Source: Chloroflexota bacterium (GTDB lineage Bacteria; Chloroflexota; Anaerolineae; J036; Brachytrichaceae). Taken from it: a stretch of DNA of 44,215 bases. The DNA is taken from NCBI GenBank assembly GCA_021788625.1, contig JAJYKL010000032.1, forward strand, positions 1 to 44,215. The letters are read 5' to 3'. A program made the position numbers and the translations under genes. The notes below the pieces were generated by a model that saw only the letters and a list, made by a program, of their open reading frames with translations, was not told the DNA's origin and searched no databases. Shown here piece after piece: positions 1-8,985 of the stretch. Each line of letters opens with the position of its first letter. Positions within the stretch are counted from its first letter, which is position 1.

Positions 1-1038
1 CAACCGGCGCAACTCGCCGTTACATCGACCCATGTGGAGCACATAGGCTACAACCGCCAGGACCCCTCACACCCCATCGATGAGGAACTGGGCATTTTGA
101 CGGTGGAGCAGGCGGTCGTATCCGACCAGGCGGTGGGCAACGACCAGACCCCTAAAAACAGCCAGGCCACTGAGAACAGCCAGGCGGATGAACCCAACGG
201 TGCATCCGGCGCACCGATAGCCACGCTATTGAACTACGGTACACATCCGGTGGTGCTGGGTCCCAACAATCTTCATTTCAGCGCTGATTACCCAGGCGAG
301 GTAGCGCATTGCCTCGAACAGCTTCGCGGTGGTGTCGGGATGTTCCTGCAGGGCACCAGTGGCGATGTGGACCCGATCGTTTACCTGGATCGTGGATGGG
401 GCAGCGGCACGTTCGAAGATACGCGTCAGATCGGCGAGCGCCTGTGCTCGGCGGCGCTGAAAGCGCTGCAAGGCGCTCCACGAACCAGTGAGGTGACTCT
501 ACAGGTGTCCGGCAAGATGCTCGAAATCCCGCTCGATCCTCCGCCAGCGCTGGAAACACTGGCTGGGTTGAAGGCCGGCTTCGAGGCTGACCGCAATAAG
601 GCTACCCGGACCGGTGACGAGATGCAGGAGAAAATAGCGCTGGCCATGCTGGAGTGGGTAGGCGAACTGGAGCAGGCCATGGCGGACGGCACGCTACAGA
701 AGACACTGCCCAGCGAGCTGTACTTGGCCGGCATCAATGACCTACGCATCATTGGCGTGCCATTCGAGACCTATACCGACATCGGCCTGGCGATCAAGCG
801 ACTCCTGCAGCCGCACAGGGTCTTCTTCGCCGGCTACGCCAACGGTCTATACGGTTATTGCCCCACCACATGGGCCAAAGATCAGGGCGGATATGGACCC
901 GACAGCTCATATCGCTGGTTCCCGCGCCTGCTTACAGCCGTAGGCTATGGCGCAGACGACTTGATCGTCAACGAGGCGTTTCTGTTAGCTTCGTCGATCC
1001 ATGCATCCGCGGGTATGCCCTTGCCACCCTGCCGTTGA
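1..1038 (+). CDS. Neutral/alkaline ceramidase-like protein, 5'-truncated by window edge
   Basis: The frame is open from base 1 with no convincing start, so the N-terminus lies outside the window; the GTG at 34 is internal to the open frame. The visible product resembles the N-terminal catalytic domain of neutral/alkaline non-lysosomal ceramidases, Zn-dependent amidases that release the fatty acid from ceramide. Support is the stretch NYGTHPVVLG (a likely metal-ligand His), then FSADYPG and GTSGDVDP, an order typical of the family. The segment near residues 35-65 is rich in Gln/Asn/Ala and looks like a lineage-specific insert. The stop at 1036-1038 gives a C-terminus that seems short beside full ceramidases, which carry a further Ig-like domain; many bacterial relatives lack it. 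The true substrate is unknown, because bacterial members often act on uncharacterised lipids or sugars. Confidence 0.75.
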   Translation, partial: QPAQLAVTSTHVEHIGYNRQDPSHPIDEELGILTVEQAVVSDQAVGNDQTPKNSQATENSQADEPNGASGAPIATLLNYGTHPVVLGPNNLHFSADYPGEVAHCLEQLRGGVGMFLQGTSGDVDPIVYLDRGWGSGTFEDTRQIGERLCSAALKALQGAPRTSEVTLQVSGKMLEIPLDPPPALETLAGLKAGFEADRNKATRTGDEMQEKIALAMLEWVGELEQAMADGTLQKTLPSELYLAGINDLRIIGVPFETYTDIGLAIKRLLQPHRVFFAGYANGLYGYCPTTWAKDQGGYGPDSSYRWFPRLLTAVGYGADDLIVNEAFLLASSIHASAGMPLPPCR

Positions 1039-1043
1039 TACCA

Positions 1044-1652
1044 TCACCGGCCTCCGGGTGACGCATGGCTGAGCAGATCGGAGATGTTGACCGTGCCCCT
1101 GACCACATCATATCGTATGGCATTGCGCTCCATTTCCATCCCAACCTGAACCGTCCCACCTTCATCGCCCAGGCCAGTCACCATGACTTGCTTGCCCGCC
1201 GGAACCACCTGTGCCCGGCCCCGGTTGTCGACTGTTAAGGGTGTGTGCACCATGAAAATGTCGCCTCGCTGGGGAGGTTCAACCGGGGTCTGCCTGGGTG
1301 TGTCGACCTTTACTTGTGGCGTCTCCACAGTGTTCTTTGACGATGACTCGCCCTCTGGCGCTTTCGGGCGCAGGCTGACGCCGCTGTCTTCACTGCCACT
1401 ACGGGAGCCCTGCTCCTCAAATTGCTCGACGCTTTCCCGTACCTCATCCTGCGTGTCCATATTGTCGCCGTCGATGCTGCGTTTCCTGTTGTAGCCGGTC
1501 TTGTAGGGGTTGGTCGCATCGGGGTTATAGTCCACCTGTCCACCGGTACGCAGGTTGGCCACATCCATGATCTCATGGAAGCGGGCTGCTTTGAGCCCTT
1601 TCAGTTCGAGTGCCGCCTTGCGCGTCATCCATTTCTCCAGACGGGCTTTCAT
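1044..1652 (-). CDS. Unrecognised 202-residue protein coupled to an eCIS-motif ORF
   Basis: I do not recognise a family. The start ATG at 1652 overlaps the stop of the upstream minus-strand ORF in an ATGA arrangement, which suggests translational coupling. The product has three visible parts: a basic helical N-terminus (about residues 1-65), a charged Ser/Glu/Pro/Thr-rich linker (about 65-130, probably disordered), and a C-terminal 70-residue segment starting GDIFMVHTPL with alternating hydrophobic residues that looks like a small beta-barrel. The same frame stays open upstream to 2252, but that extension crosses the divergent dehydrogenase gene and is composed unlike a protein, so I reject it. 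It may be a cargo or toxin remnant associated with its partner; this is inference. Confidence 0.5.
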   Translation of the reverse strand: MKARLEKWMTRKAALELKGLKAARFHEIMDVANLRTGGQVDYNPDATNPYKTGYNRKRSIDGDNMDTQDEVRESVEQFEEQGSRSGSEDSGVSLRPKAPEGESSSKNTVETPQVKVDTPRQTPVEPPQRGDIFMVHTPLTVDNRGRAQVVPAGKQVMVTGLGDEGGTVQVGMEMERNAIRYDVVRGTVNISDLLSHASPGGR

Positions 1653-1855
1653 TGAGCGCCGGATAGCAGACCGCTCACAGCGCGATTGCCAATGGCTCGC
1701 TGTAACTGGATGGTCTCTGCCGCGTTTAGTCGGGCAGTACCTCCGATTGTCCTTCGAATCGTGGAGCGGAAATCTATTTGAGGTTGCACCGGCTCGGAGC
1801 GGGCAGGCGTTTGCGTGATTGCCTGACGTGTTACGACCGTACGTTCCTGCTTCAC
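1649..1855 (-). CDS. Short protein with eCIS-associated LQR-GN motif
   Basis: A 68-residue product from a GTG at 1855. Its C-terminal third reads IQLQRAIGNRAVSGLL. This matches the LQRxIGNxAV motif found near the N-terminus of many DUF4157-type proteins linked to extracellular contractile injection systems (eCIS). The metallopeptidase part of DUF4157 (HExxH) is absent, so this is either a stand-alone leader or what remains of a longer protein now split by the stop at 1649-1651. The stop overlaps the ATG of the 202-residue ORF. The frame extends upstream to an ATG at 1951, but that would overlap the ribosome-binding site of the divergent dehydrogenase gene, so GTG 1855 is preferred. The start is uncertain; no clear Shine-Dalgarno is seen. 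Confidence 0.45.
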   Translation of the reverse strand: MKQERTVVTRQAITQTPARSEPVQPQIDFRSTIRRTIGGTARLNAAETIQLQRAIGNRAVSGLLSGAQ

Positions 1856-1949
1856 CCTGTCCTGGTCCTGCAGAATGATGGCTCGGACGATAATGGCTCG
1901 AGAAAATGTGAAGTGGCAAGAGACCTTCACCCGTGACAAAGGAGTACAC

Positions 1950-2975
1950 ATGATTAAGGTTGGAATCGTGGGGATGGGCGGCATGGGCTGGTTCCATGCC
2001 TCCAAGATCGTGCAGATGCCCAACGCGCGACTGGTCGCCATCGCTGACATCAATGCAGAGCGGCTGGAGGCAAAACACGCGGTGCAAATCAACATTGCAG
2101 GTGACCAGGCTCCGCTGGATTTCTCTACTGTTGAGCGTTACGCCGACGCCGGCGAATTGATCACCAGCGCCCGTGTCGATGTGGTGGAAATATGCCTCCC
2201 CACCTACCTGCACGCTCGCTATGCCATTCAGGCCTTGCGGGCCGGGAAACACGTGTTGAGTGAAAAGCCGATGGCGCTCTCAGTACACGACGCCCAGGCG
2301 ATGGTGGATGCTTCGCAGGAGACCGGAAAACGGCTGATGGTGGCACAGTGCATTCGCTTCTGGCCTGAATATCGCTTCTTGCGCGACTGCGTGCGCGATG
2401 GCCGCTATGGCAAATTGATCTCACTCACGCTTTCGCGCCTGGGTGGACGGCCGGTGTGGTCATGGCGCAACTGGTTTCTGGACCCGGCGCGATCCGGCGG
2501 GCCGATCTATGACCTGCATATCCACGATGTGGACTTTGTGAATTACCTGCTGGGTAAACCGGCGCAGCTATACTGTAGCGCGCGTAAAACAGAAGCCACA
2601 GGCGCTTATGACGTGATGCACACCACGTTCGACTATGATGGGGGGCCGCAGGTGCATATCCACGCGGGGTGGAGCCTGCCACAGATACCGTTCCTGGCCA
2701 TCTACGATGCATGGTTCGAGCGCGCTTTCGTGCGTCTGGACGGGCGCCAGTCGCCGGCATTGCAGGTGTTCACCGACTCGCAACAGGCTGAGGGCTCGCC
2801 CGCACAGTTCGATGCAGCCCACGATGCCTACTACAACGAGATCGCCTATTTCCTGTCCTGTGTGGAGACCGGCACTCAGCCGGACGAGTGCCCGCCTGAA
2901 TCTGCTCGCGATTCGCTGGAGTTGATCGAACAGGCAGTCCGGTCGGCTGATTCTCATCAGGTAATCCGCTTATAA
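1950..2975 (+). CDS. Gfo/Idh/MocA family NAD(P)-dependent oxidoreductase
   Basis: A 341-residue cytoplasmic dehydrogenase of the Gfo/Idh/MocA family, which oxidises or reduces sugars and inositols. The N-terminal Rossmann fold begins MIKVGIVGMGGMG with the GxGxxG nucleotide loop. The family EKP motif follows (EKPMAL, about residue 98-103), and the C-terminal domain carries the DLHIHDVDF stretch with catalytic-type Asp/His. The start at 1950 is chosen because AAGGAG lies six bases upstream; the frame is open further upstream to 1875 but that extension is not protein-like and overlaps the divergent ORF. It is followed after nine bases by a sugar isomerase-like gene, with which it probably forms an operon for carbohydrate catabolism. 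The substrate cannot be read from the sequence. Confidence 0.9.
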   Translation: MIKVGIVGMGGMGWFHASKIVQMPNARLVAIADINAERLEAKHAVQINIAGDQAPLDFSTVERYADAGELITSARVDVVEICLPTYLHARYAIQALRAGKHVLSEKPMALSVHDAQAMVDASQETGKRLMVAQCIRFWPEYRFLRDCVRDGRYGKLISLTLSRLGGRPVWSWRNWFLDPARSGGPIYDLHIHDVDFVNYLLGKPAQLYCSARKTEATGAYDVMHTTFDYDGGPQVHIHAGWSLPQIPFLAIYDAWFERAFVRLDGRQSPALQVFTDSQQAEGSPAQFDAAHDAYYNEIAYFLSCVETGTQPDECPPESARDSLELIEQAVRSADSHQVIRL

Positions 2976-2984
2976 ATCATCCGA

Positions 2985-3812
2985 ATGACCATGACTACGT
3001 TAAAACTGGGTGTGATGGCTTCGCTGCCGGAAGGGCCCGAAGCCGAGTTTGGAAAGGCACACGAACTGGGATTGCCGACGGTGCAGCTGGTGTGCTGGCA
3101 GCCTGAGCTTTTCACCGAAGACATGGCGCGCCGGGTTCTCACTGCTGCACAGCATTATGCAGTGGAAGTGACCACCGTATGGACTGGAGTGCCAGGCCCG
3201 GCCGTGTGGAACTTCATCGAGGGTCCCTCGACCATCGGCCTGGTTCCACCGTTGTACCGGCCCCAGCGTGTAGCCGCGCTAAAGAAAGGGGCTGACTTCG
3301 CCGCTCGCCTGGGCGTGCCGAGTATCACCACGCATGTGGGCTTCATCCCCGAAAATCCAGCTGATCCGCTGTACGCCGGTTTGCTGGAGGCGCTCGATGA
3401 AGTGGTGACCTACTGCCGAGAACGCCACCTCGACTTCTGCTTCGAAACGGGGCAGGAGACGCCTATCACGCTACTGCGTGCCATTGAGGACCTGGGGCGT
3501 GACCACATAGGCGTCAACCTGGACCCGGCCAACCTGCTGCTGTATGGCAAGGCCAACCCGCTGGACGCGCTGGACGTGATCGGAGCTTACGTGCGTGGCG
3601 TACACGCCAAAGATGGTGAGTACCCCACCAACGGGCGCTACCTGGGCAACGAAAAGCCGCTGGGTGAAGGACGGGTGAACTTCCCGCTGCTGGTACCGAA
3701 GTTGAAGTCATACGGCTTCGGGGGTGCACTCACCATTGAGCGCGAAATAAGTGGCCCCAAGCAAATCGAAGATATCCGGCGTGCCATCCAGCTACTCACG
3801 CCGCTGCTCTAG
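2985..3812 (+). CDS. Sugar phosphate isomerase/epimerase (xylose isomerase-like TIM barrel)
   Basis: 275 residues with the AP-endonuclease-2 / xylose-isomerase-like TIM-barrel pattern. It has a strand carrying the Glu ligand (CFETGQETP), then VNLDPANLLLYG (Asp), VHAKDGEYP (His/Asp) and a late Glu in LTIERE, consistent with the divalent-metal site of this superfamily. The gene starts nine bases after the upstream Gfo/Idh/MocA gene, a pairing common in catabolic operons for inositol, uronates and rare sugars. ATG 2985 and the in-frame ATG 2991 are both possible; neither has a strong Shine-Dalgarno, so coupling to the upstream gene is likely. The substrate is unknown. Confidence 0.88.
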   Translation: MTMTTLKLGVMASLPEGPEAEFGKAHELGLPTVQLVCWQPELFTEDMARRVLTAAQHYAVEVTTVWTGVPGPAVWNFIEGPSTIGLVPPLYRPQRVAALKKGADFAARLGVPSITTHVGFIPENPADPLYAGLLEALDEVVTYCRERHLDFCFETGQETPITLLRAIEDLGRDHIGVNLDPANLLLYGKANPLDALDVIGAYVRGVHAKDGEYPTNGRYLGNEKPLGEGRVNFPLLVPKLKSYGFGGALTIEREISGPKQIEDIRRAIQLLTPLL

Positions 3813-3829
3813 CCGGACTGGTTGAGATG

Positions 3830-4175
3830 GCCTTCTACGCTAGGCTGGGGCAACGGGTGCAGAGCCGCAGCCTGGCGGCCGGCCTCAGCCAACAGGTGGT
3901 GGCGGAAAGCTGTACGACCCGCTGGGGCGAGTGGCGCAGACGTTCGTGCCCACCTTTACCATCGCATTAACCACCTTCGGGCGCTCGACCGGTTAGGATG
4001 CGCGGCCCCAGACGCAAATACAGTACGACGCGCTGGGACGTACAGTGGCGTGACCAATGCGGATGGTACCGTGGTGCAGACCGGCTATCTGGGCGCGACC
4101 ACTATCGTCACCGACGTGAACGGGTACCGATGGGACAGTATGGTCGACGCCTACGGGCGGCTGGCGGCGGCGTAG
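3830..4175 (+). pseudogene. Decayed RHS/YD-repeat protein fragment
   Basis: Pieces of an RHS-repeat protein are readable in three consecutive frames. GQRVQSRSLAAGLSQQV lies in one frame near 3848-3909; LYDPLGRVAQTFVP in the next from 3910. After an in-frame TAG near 3994 comes QYDALGR in the same frame, and a frameshift near 4035 leads to GVTNADGTVVQTGYLG and VDAYGRL. YDxxGR with GTVVxTxY is diagnostic of RHS/YD repeats, which form the shell around secreted polymorphic toxins. Two frameshifts and a stop show decay. The fragment ends abruptly against an oppositely oriented integrase fragment near 4170, so this is a rearrangement scar rather than a gene. No toxin tip remains. Confidence 0.75.
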
Positions 4176-4378
4176 TCGGCGTACCACGCGAGGAAGTCGT
4201 CGAGGGCACGCCGGTAGGCTCGTTTGGAGTGTTTGCTGTCGAGGCCGTTGATGGCCATGTCGACGAGGCGTTCGATGTTCGGCATCTCGACGTCGGCGCC
4301 CTCGACGGTTGCCAGTTGCTGTTGGATGCACACAATCCGTGTGCCGAAGTCATTGGCGGCAGCAATGGCTCCCTCCAA
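4151..4378 (-). pseudogene. Truncated tyrosine recombinase (N-terminal core-binding domain only)
   Basis: The minus strand encodes MPNIERLVDMAINGLD then SKRAYRRALDDFLAWY, the SAM-like N-terminal DNA-binding domain of phage/integron-type tyrosine recombinases. It stops at 4151 after an alien tail where it runs into the RHS fragment; the catalytic domain with the R-H-R-Y residues is gone. The frame is also open upstream to about 4590 without an ATG/GTG start, encoding further plausible protein (STWRAHTGFTLAGRAARGQL), so the fragment may be longer than marked or may be a fusion of two remnants. The coordinates use the first usable TTG. A non-functional relic of a mobile element is the simplest reading. 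Confidence 0.6.
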
Positions 4379-4599
4379 ATCGTTCAGCTGCCCGCGCGCG
4401 GCGCGCCCGGCGAGGGTAAAGCCGGTGTGAGCGCGCCAGGTCGATAGTCCTAAACCCTTATCCTCAAAAGCTGCATGCAGGCGTAGCAGCCTGGGACTTG
4501 TGCAGGCGCGGAAATTCGCTTGCGGACCGAAGTAGTGTTGTACGAGCAGGTCCGCCGCATGCTGGGCGAGCGGAGGCGCCTCACCAATACCTGTTACCG

Positions 4600-7314
4600 T
4601 TATGCAAGTGCCAGCGAAACGCTCAGCGTATTAACCCGACCAGGCGGAAGGATGACCTCCAGTGCCCCATCCGTAACCTGTATGGGTGCCAGCGGATTCT
4701 CCATCAGGTCACACCAGTGTGCAGACGTGATACGCAATAAGCCAGAGCCAACATGTGCCACCTGTTCTTGTGTACTGGCGTTGTACAGCCGGATGGTTAG
4801 TGCCTGTGCATTGCGGGATGGCTTCAGGTGCAGCGTGCAGACAGATGCATGAGGGTCGAATGCTTCCGGTAACCGGAGCAACGCGCCTCCAGGCAACCCG
4901 GCTTCCGTGCCGAAGGCAGGTGCTTCTGCGGGTTCGCCCATGTGCTGCAGCAGGGGCTGACTGTATGCCGCCTCCATACCCACACGCCAGCTGAAAGCCG
5001 GGTCGAACCCACCTGCATGTGGAACTACGCGATAGCAGGCGTGAACGCCGCCGGGTTGATGAGCGCGGAAGTTAGTCTCCCAATAGGTATTGGTCACCCA
5101 ACCTAGTAGGAGGGCCCGTTCCAGGTGGAAGTCGTGTTGATTGTGGCCAAAGTGGAAATCACCGAATTGAACCATGGGATTGTCGGGCAGGGCTATGGTG
5201 ACCCCCAGGTTCTGGTTCGAGAGATCAACCCATTGTTGGGCGGTGTAATAGTCGTAGCACACGCCAGGAATCTGGTCCCGTCCAGCCAGCATGGCCTGCC
5301 CACCCAGATCGATGTGCGCGTCAGCGACCGCGATGTCAAAGGGAAAGGCCAGGTAGGTGCCTTCAGGGTGCACGTCCTGCCCCATAATCCACCAGGACTC
5401 GAACTCGATGTACTCCTCGCCGTCGGGAATAAAGGTGCTCTGGGCGAGTGGGCCGACCATCCCCGGTGCTCTGAGCAACTGGACGACCCGCTTCCCGAAA
5501 GGCGTGTGGTAGACGCGATGTTGAAGAACTTCGTAAGGTTGCGCGCGCTGAGCGCGCCAGGCTTTCCAGCCGCGATCGCGCTCAACCTGCTCCGATTGCC
5601 ACTTCATGTGAAACATGAGCTGGCGTGCCCAGGGAAAGTCGCGGTCAGCCACCTCCTCATGAACGTAACCATTCAGCGGGTAACCGGACGAAGCGTCCAC
5701 CCACTCATGGTTGAGCTGCCTGTCGAACCACGAGGTGACACCGCCCGTGCGGGTATTGAAGATCAGGCGGTGCCGATGGTTTTCAACGACTGACTCCTCG
5801 CTCCACTCGTGCGGTTTGAGTTCCACCAGATCGGCACGTTTCAGCAGGAGGTATCCGTAACCGGGCACCTCGACAGGGGGCACGCCCAGGCGTGTCTCGC
5901 GTCCCTCGCCACTTGGAGTCTGGGCTGCCTCAACCCATAGATCCGTGGACCAGACGCGATCCTGCGAATGGCGGCCGGAGGTGGCGTCTTCAGGCCGGCC
6001 GCGCGGACTGGCCACATGGTGTGGCACTTCGCCCGCCATACGGCGCGACCAGGGTAGAGTGTTGAACAGGAGCAGGCGGGTATCCTCAGCCGAATCACCG
6101 GCAGGCAGACGCGGTATATGGCGAGAGAAGTCGGCCAGCGCGTCGCGTTGCATCATCAGGCTGAGGCTGCGCGCCTGGTAAGCCAACCCGGCCTTGTGAT
6201 ACCACTGCGAGAGCGTGTCCTCGCTCTCGGGCGCGCGCAGGCTTAGATCGGCACCCCAGGTATGCTCGTCATACAGGATGAGTGATTTCCAGGCCTCTTC
6301 GCGATAGCGTACGTGGGTGCGCGCGGTATGCGCTGTGGAAAGTGGACTGGCATGACCCAGTAAAGCAGCGGCGATCGCATCCGCAGCGCGCAAGCGGGCA
6401 CGGCTGGCCCGGTTGGTAGCGGTTTCACGAGCGCTGCTGATGGCGCCAAAGTTCCAGAAGTCTGTCCAATCGCCGCGATAGGTGGGTAGCTGGTCGGCAA
6501 ACGGCTTTACGGCATCCCACCACATGCGCGGTGTGGCCAGGACAAGATGCGGTTGCCTGCCGCTAGCGTTCCACTCGTCGATGAACCGCGTAAAACCTTC
6601 GAAAGCAGGACCATTATCGCCGAAGGGGTGGAAGCTTTGTACCATCAACACTGGCAGGGGATATTGGATCTGGTCCAGGCGCCGCTCGATACGTGGCCAC
6701 CACTCCTCCAGCATTTTTACCTCGCGACCGATGCCGTAGCGCCAGCCAGCGTCGTAGGGCCAGCCGTTATAAGCCAGAATCTTCCGCCCGCTGGGTCCCT
6801 GCCACCAGAACACATTGGGTCGATCTAGCGGCGCTCCGCCGAAATGGGTATTAATCGCCATACTGAAGCCTTCAATACCCGCATCCAGTAAAGCATCGAC
6901 CAGCGCCCAGGCTTCGCCATTCACGTCGCAGTTCATGGCGTGTGTGATGCTGAAGCCATACTCCTGCCGTAGATGGCCAGCCAGTTGCAAAGACTCTACA
7001 AGCTGATCTGTATCGAGTAACGGGGTAATATTGGCAAACATGCCGGTCACCTCGATACGGCCAGCCCGCTCCAGGCGAGTGAAACGCTCCACCTGTCCGG
7101 GTGGTGCGTGCAATAGCCACTCGTATAGCACGCCGGTGTTTTCCACGGTCCAGCGGAAGGCACCGTCGGAGTTCAGCCCGGCATATTGATCGGCCAGGCG
7201 CACGGCCTCATCGATGAAGCGCTCGTGCAGGTCCCAAACGATGGGCTGGTCGTGGGTATAGCCCACGTCCGTGTGGCTGTGATGGATAAGGTAAACGGTT
7301 TCAACTTTGCTCAT
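4600..7314 (-). CDS. Glycoside hydrolase family 38 alpha-mannosidase-like enzyme
   Basis: 904 residues, a normal size for GH38. The N-terminal seven-stranded catalytic barrel opens with IHHSHTDVGYT, the Zn-binding HxD signature. AMNCDVNGEAWAL follows with the Asp position expected for the nucleophile, and a later DEHTWGAD supplies the other conserved zinc His. The C-terminal half is the beta-sandwich region of the family. No signal peptide is seen, so it should act in the cytoplasm on imported mannosides or related oligosaccharides. AAGGAG lies twelve bases before ATG 7314. It faces the dehydrogenase/isomerase pair across the scar at 3.8-4.6 kb; the three may belong to one sugar pathway. GH38 enzymes include non-mannosidase members, so the linkage specificity is not certain. 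Confidence 0.88.
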   Translation of the reverse strand: MSKVETVYLIHHSHTDVGYTHDQPIVWDLHERFIDEAVRLADQYAGLNSDGAFRWTVENTGVLYEWLLHAPPGQVERFTRLERAGRIEVTGMFANITPLLDTDQLVESLQLAGHLRQEYGFSITHAMNCDVNGEAWALVDALLDAGIEGFSMAINTHFGGAPLDRPNVFWWQGPSGRKILAYNGWPYDAGWRYGIGREVKMLEEWWPRIERRLDQIQYPLPVLMVQSFHPFGDNGPAFEGFTRFIDEWNASGRQPHLVLATPRMWWDAVKPFADQLPTYRGDWTDFWNFGAISSARETATNRASRARLRAADAIAAALLGHASPLSTAHTARTHVRYREEAWKSLILYDEHTWGADLSLRAPESEDTLSQWYHKAGLAYQARSLSLMMQRDALADFSRHIPRLPAGDSAEDTRLLLFNTLPWSRRMAGEVPHHVASPRGRPEDATSGRHSQDRVWSTDLWVEAAQTPSGEGRETRLGVPPVEVPGYGYLLLKRADLVELKPHEWSEESVVENHRHRLIFNTRTGGVTSWFDRQLNHEWVDASSGYPLNGYVHEEVADRDFPWARQLMFHMKWQSEQVERDRGWKAWRAQRAQPYEVLQHRVYHTPFGKRVVQLLRAPGMVGPLAQSTFIPDGEEYIEFESWWIMGQDVHPEGTYLAFPFDIAVADAHIDLGGQAMLAGRDQIPGVCYDYYTAQQWVDLSNQNLGVTIALPDNPMVQFGDFHFGHNQHDFHLERALLLGWVTNTYWETNFRAHQPGGVHACYRVVPHAGGFDPAFSWRVGMEAAYSQPLLQHMGEPAEAPAFGTEAGLPGGALLRLPEAFDPHASVCTLHLKPSRNAQALTIRLYNASTQEQVAHVGSGLLRITSAHWCDLMENPLAPIQVTDGALEVILPPGRVNTLSVSLALA

Positions 7315-7425
7315 GCTTCCTGACTCCTTTTACCCTCTCACGCGGCTGGTTGCTAATCGGGTGATGGAAGTATGGCGGCAACGCCATTCGCCCTGCTCAA
7401 AATCTTAATCTATCCGAAAAATAAC

Positions 7426-7461
7426 TTGAGGGCCTCCCAAAAGGCTTCGGAAGGCCCTCAA
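7426..7461 (-). terminator. Rho-independent terminator of the ornithine decarboxylase gene
   Basis: A perfect 10-bp inverted repeat, TTGAGGGCCT at 7426-7435 and AGGCCCTCAA at 7452-7461, lies 19 bases beyond the decarboxylase stop. Read on the minus strand the stem is followed by GTTATTTTTCGG, a short U-rich tract. The arms are symmetrical, but the U tract favours the minus direction. Confidence 0.8.
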
Positions 7462-7479
7462 TGGTCAGATCACTCATCC

Positions 7480-8742
7480 CTAACAAATGCCAGGGAATTC
7501 GTCTGTGTCAAGAGTCCACTCGGCAGCGTCATACACCTCGGGCGGCGGGAAACCATTGAATGGCGAGCCGACTGCGTAAACGTAGGAACCGCAGTTCTTC
7601 AGCACCAACCGGTCACCGACCTTTAGCTCCATTGGCGAGCGAATTTCAAATAGTGTGTCTATCGAATCGCAGGTGGGGCCAGCCAGGCGGTAGGTGTTCA
7701 TGGCGAGTGGGCGGGGCTGTGCCACGATTGGCCGCACGGCAGGGCGGATTCCATCGGGAATCTCATATAACCCGCTAAACACGCCTCCGTCCAAATAGAG
7801 CCAGGTCTGACCATCCGGGCGCTCTGCCACTCCGGTCACTTCCATCACCATGTCGGTGGTGGTGGCACTCACCCCGCGACCAGGTTCCAGCAGGATACGC
7901 TCTGCACCGGGAACGCACTCGTGAAGTACGCGATACACGGCCTGCGCCACATCATTGGGTCCAGGCACCGGGCCGGAGTAGGGCGCGGGGAATCCTCCGC
8001 CCAGGTCGATCAGATCCAGGTTGATGCCGGCTTCGCGTGCGCCTGCCCAGGCGGGGGCGACGGCTCGCAGGGCGTCTGCCCAGGTTTCGGGGCGTATGCA
8101 CTGGCTACCCACGTGGAATGCCAGCCCGACCGGTTTCAGCCCTCGCTCGCGTGCCAGCTGGAGCAACTTTACAGCCTTGGCTGGTTCCACACCGAATTTG
8201 TGTGTCAGCGGCCATTGCGCGCCGGTGTGCGGCACAGTCATGCGCACGTAAACTTCCAGCGGCAAGCCGAATGCGGAAAGTTTCTCGACCTCGGCTTCCG
8301 AATCGAAAGCAAATAGACGAACGCCGCGTGCCACAGCAGTTTGAATGTGTGATTGGGATTTAATTGGGTTGCTGTAGATGACGCGGTCGCCGCTCACCCC
8401 CATGCTCGCCAGCATCTCGATCTCAGCTCGCGAGGCAACTTCGAACCACGACCCCTCTACCTGGGCCAGACAATTGAGCAGCATCGGGTTGGGGTTCGAC
8501 TTCACCGTATAACCTACAATCGCGTCGGGGAAGGCGCACTGGATCGTCTGGTAATTAGCAACGGCCTTGTGCGGATTGACCACGAGCGCCGGGGTCGGAA
8601 TCTGCCAGATGGGATGACCACCTGGTGTGGCTGGATAAACAAGGGAAAACGCTTGAGATGTCTGCGCCGTGGCATCATTGAGAGAGCGATAGCTGGTGGG
8701 ATTCGCGCCTATAACGCGAGTATTAACAGTCGAACTGCTCAT
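7480..8742 (-). CDS. Ornithine/diaminopimelate decarboxylase family (fold III), ODC-like
   Basis: A 420-residue PLP enzyme of the alanine-racemase-fold (type IV) decarboxylases. YTVKSNP holds the PLP Lys (K81), DLGGGFP the glycine loop, EPGRG the phosphate-binding segment, and AGPTCDSID the catalytic Cys (C358) typical of ornithine decarboxylases. This suggests putrescine formation for polyamine synthesis; a lysine, arginine or carboxynorspermidine decarboxylase is the main alternative. The first 45 residues are poorly conserved. ATG 8742 lacks a nearby Shine-Dalgarno (the nearest GGAG is about 17 bases away), so a later start is possible. A terminator follows the gene and no partner is adjacent. 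Confidence 0.87.
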   Translation of the reverse strand: MSSSTVNTRVIGANPTSYRSLNDATAQTSQAFSLVYPATPGGHPIWQIPTPALVVNPHKAVANYQTIQCAFPDAIVGYTVKSNPNPMLLNCLAQVEGSWFEVASRAEIEMLASMGVSGDRVIYSNPIKSQSHIQTAVARGVRLFAFDSEAEVEKLSAFGLPLEVYVRMTVPHTGAQWPLTHKFGVEPAKAVKLLQLARERGLKPVGLAFHVGSQCIRPETWADALRAVAPAWAGAREAGINLDLIDLGGGFPAPYSGPVPGPNDVAQAVYRVLHECVPGAERILLEPGRGVSATTTDMVMEVTGVAERPDGQTWLYLDGGVFSGLYEIPDGIRPAVRPIVAQPRPLAMNTYRLAGPTCDSIDTLFEIRSPMELKVGDRLVLKNCGSYVYAVGSPFNGFPPPEVYDAAEWTLDTDEFPGIC

Positions 8743-8985
8743 TCAGTAAATAACTATTTTCTCCTTTGGTTACGCTGCACCACTCGAAAATCGGCGCGGA
8801 TGATATACCTGATTTCATCACGGCGCAAGATGCCAGAGGGGTGTTCGAGGGGCTATCCTGGAAAATTTAAGGTTCGGGGAAGTCCCGCCCTCATCCGTGT
8901 CGTGGAGGAGTGGCGGCTGAACCACAACAGACTACGCCGCCACACCATTTGAGTACAATGCAGGGCTGGGGGAAAGTAGGAAGTA

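Noticed and set aside
1653..2252. Upstream extension of the 202-residue minus-strand protein
   Set aside because: It runs antisense across the Gfo/Idh/MocA gene, and its composition (many His, Ser, Cys, Asn) is not that of the downstream protein.
8954..8959. TACAAT as -10 box for the metallophosphoesterase gene
   Set aside because: The distance to the ATG is suitable, but no -35 hexamer is present at 16-18 bases; too weak to list.
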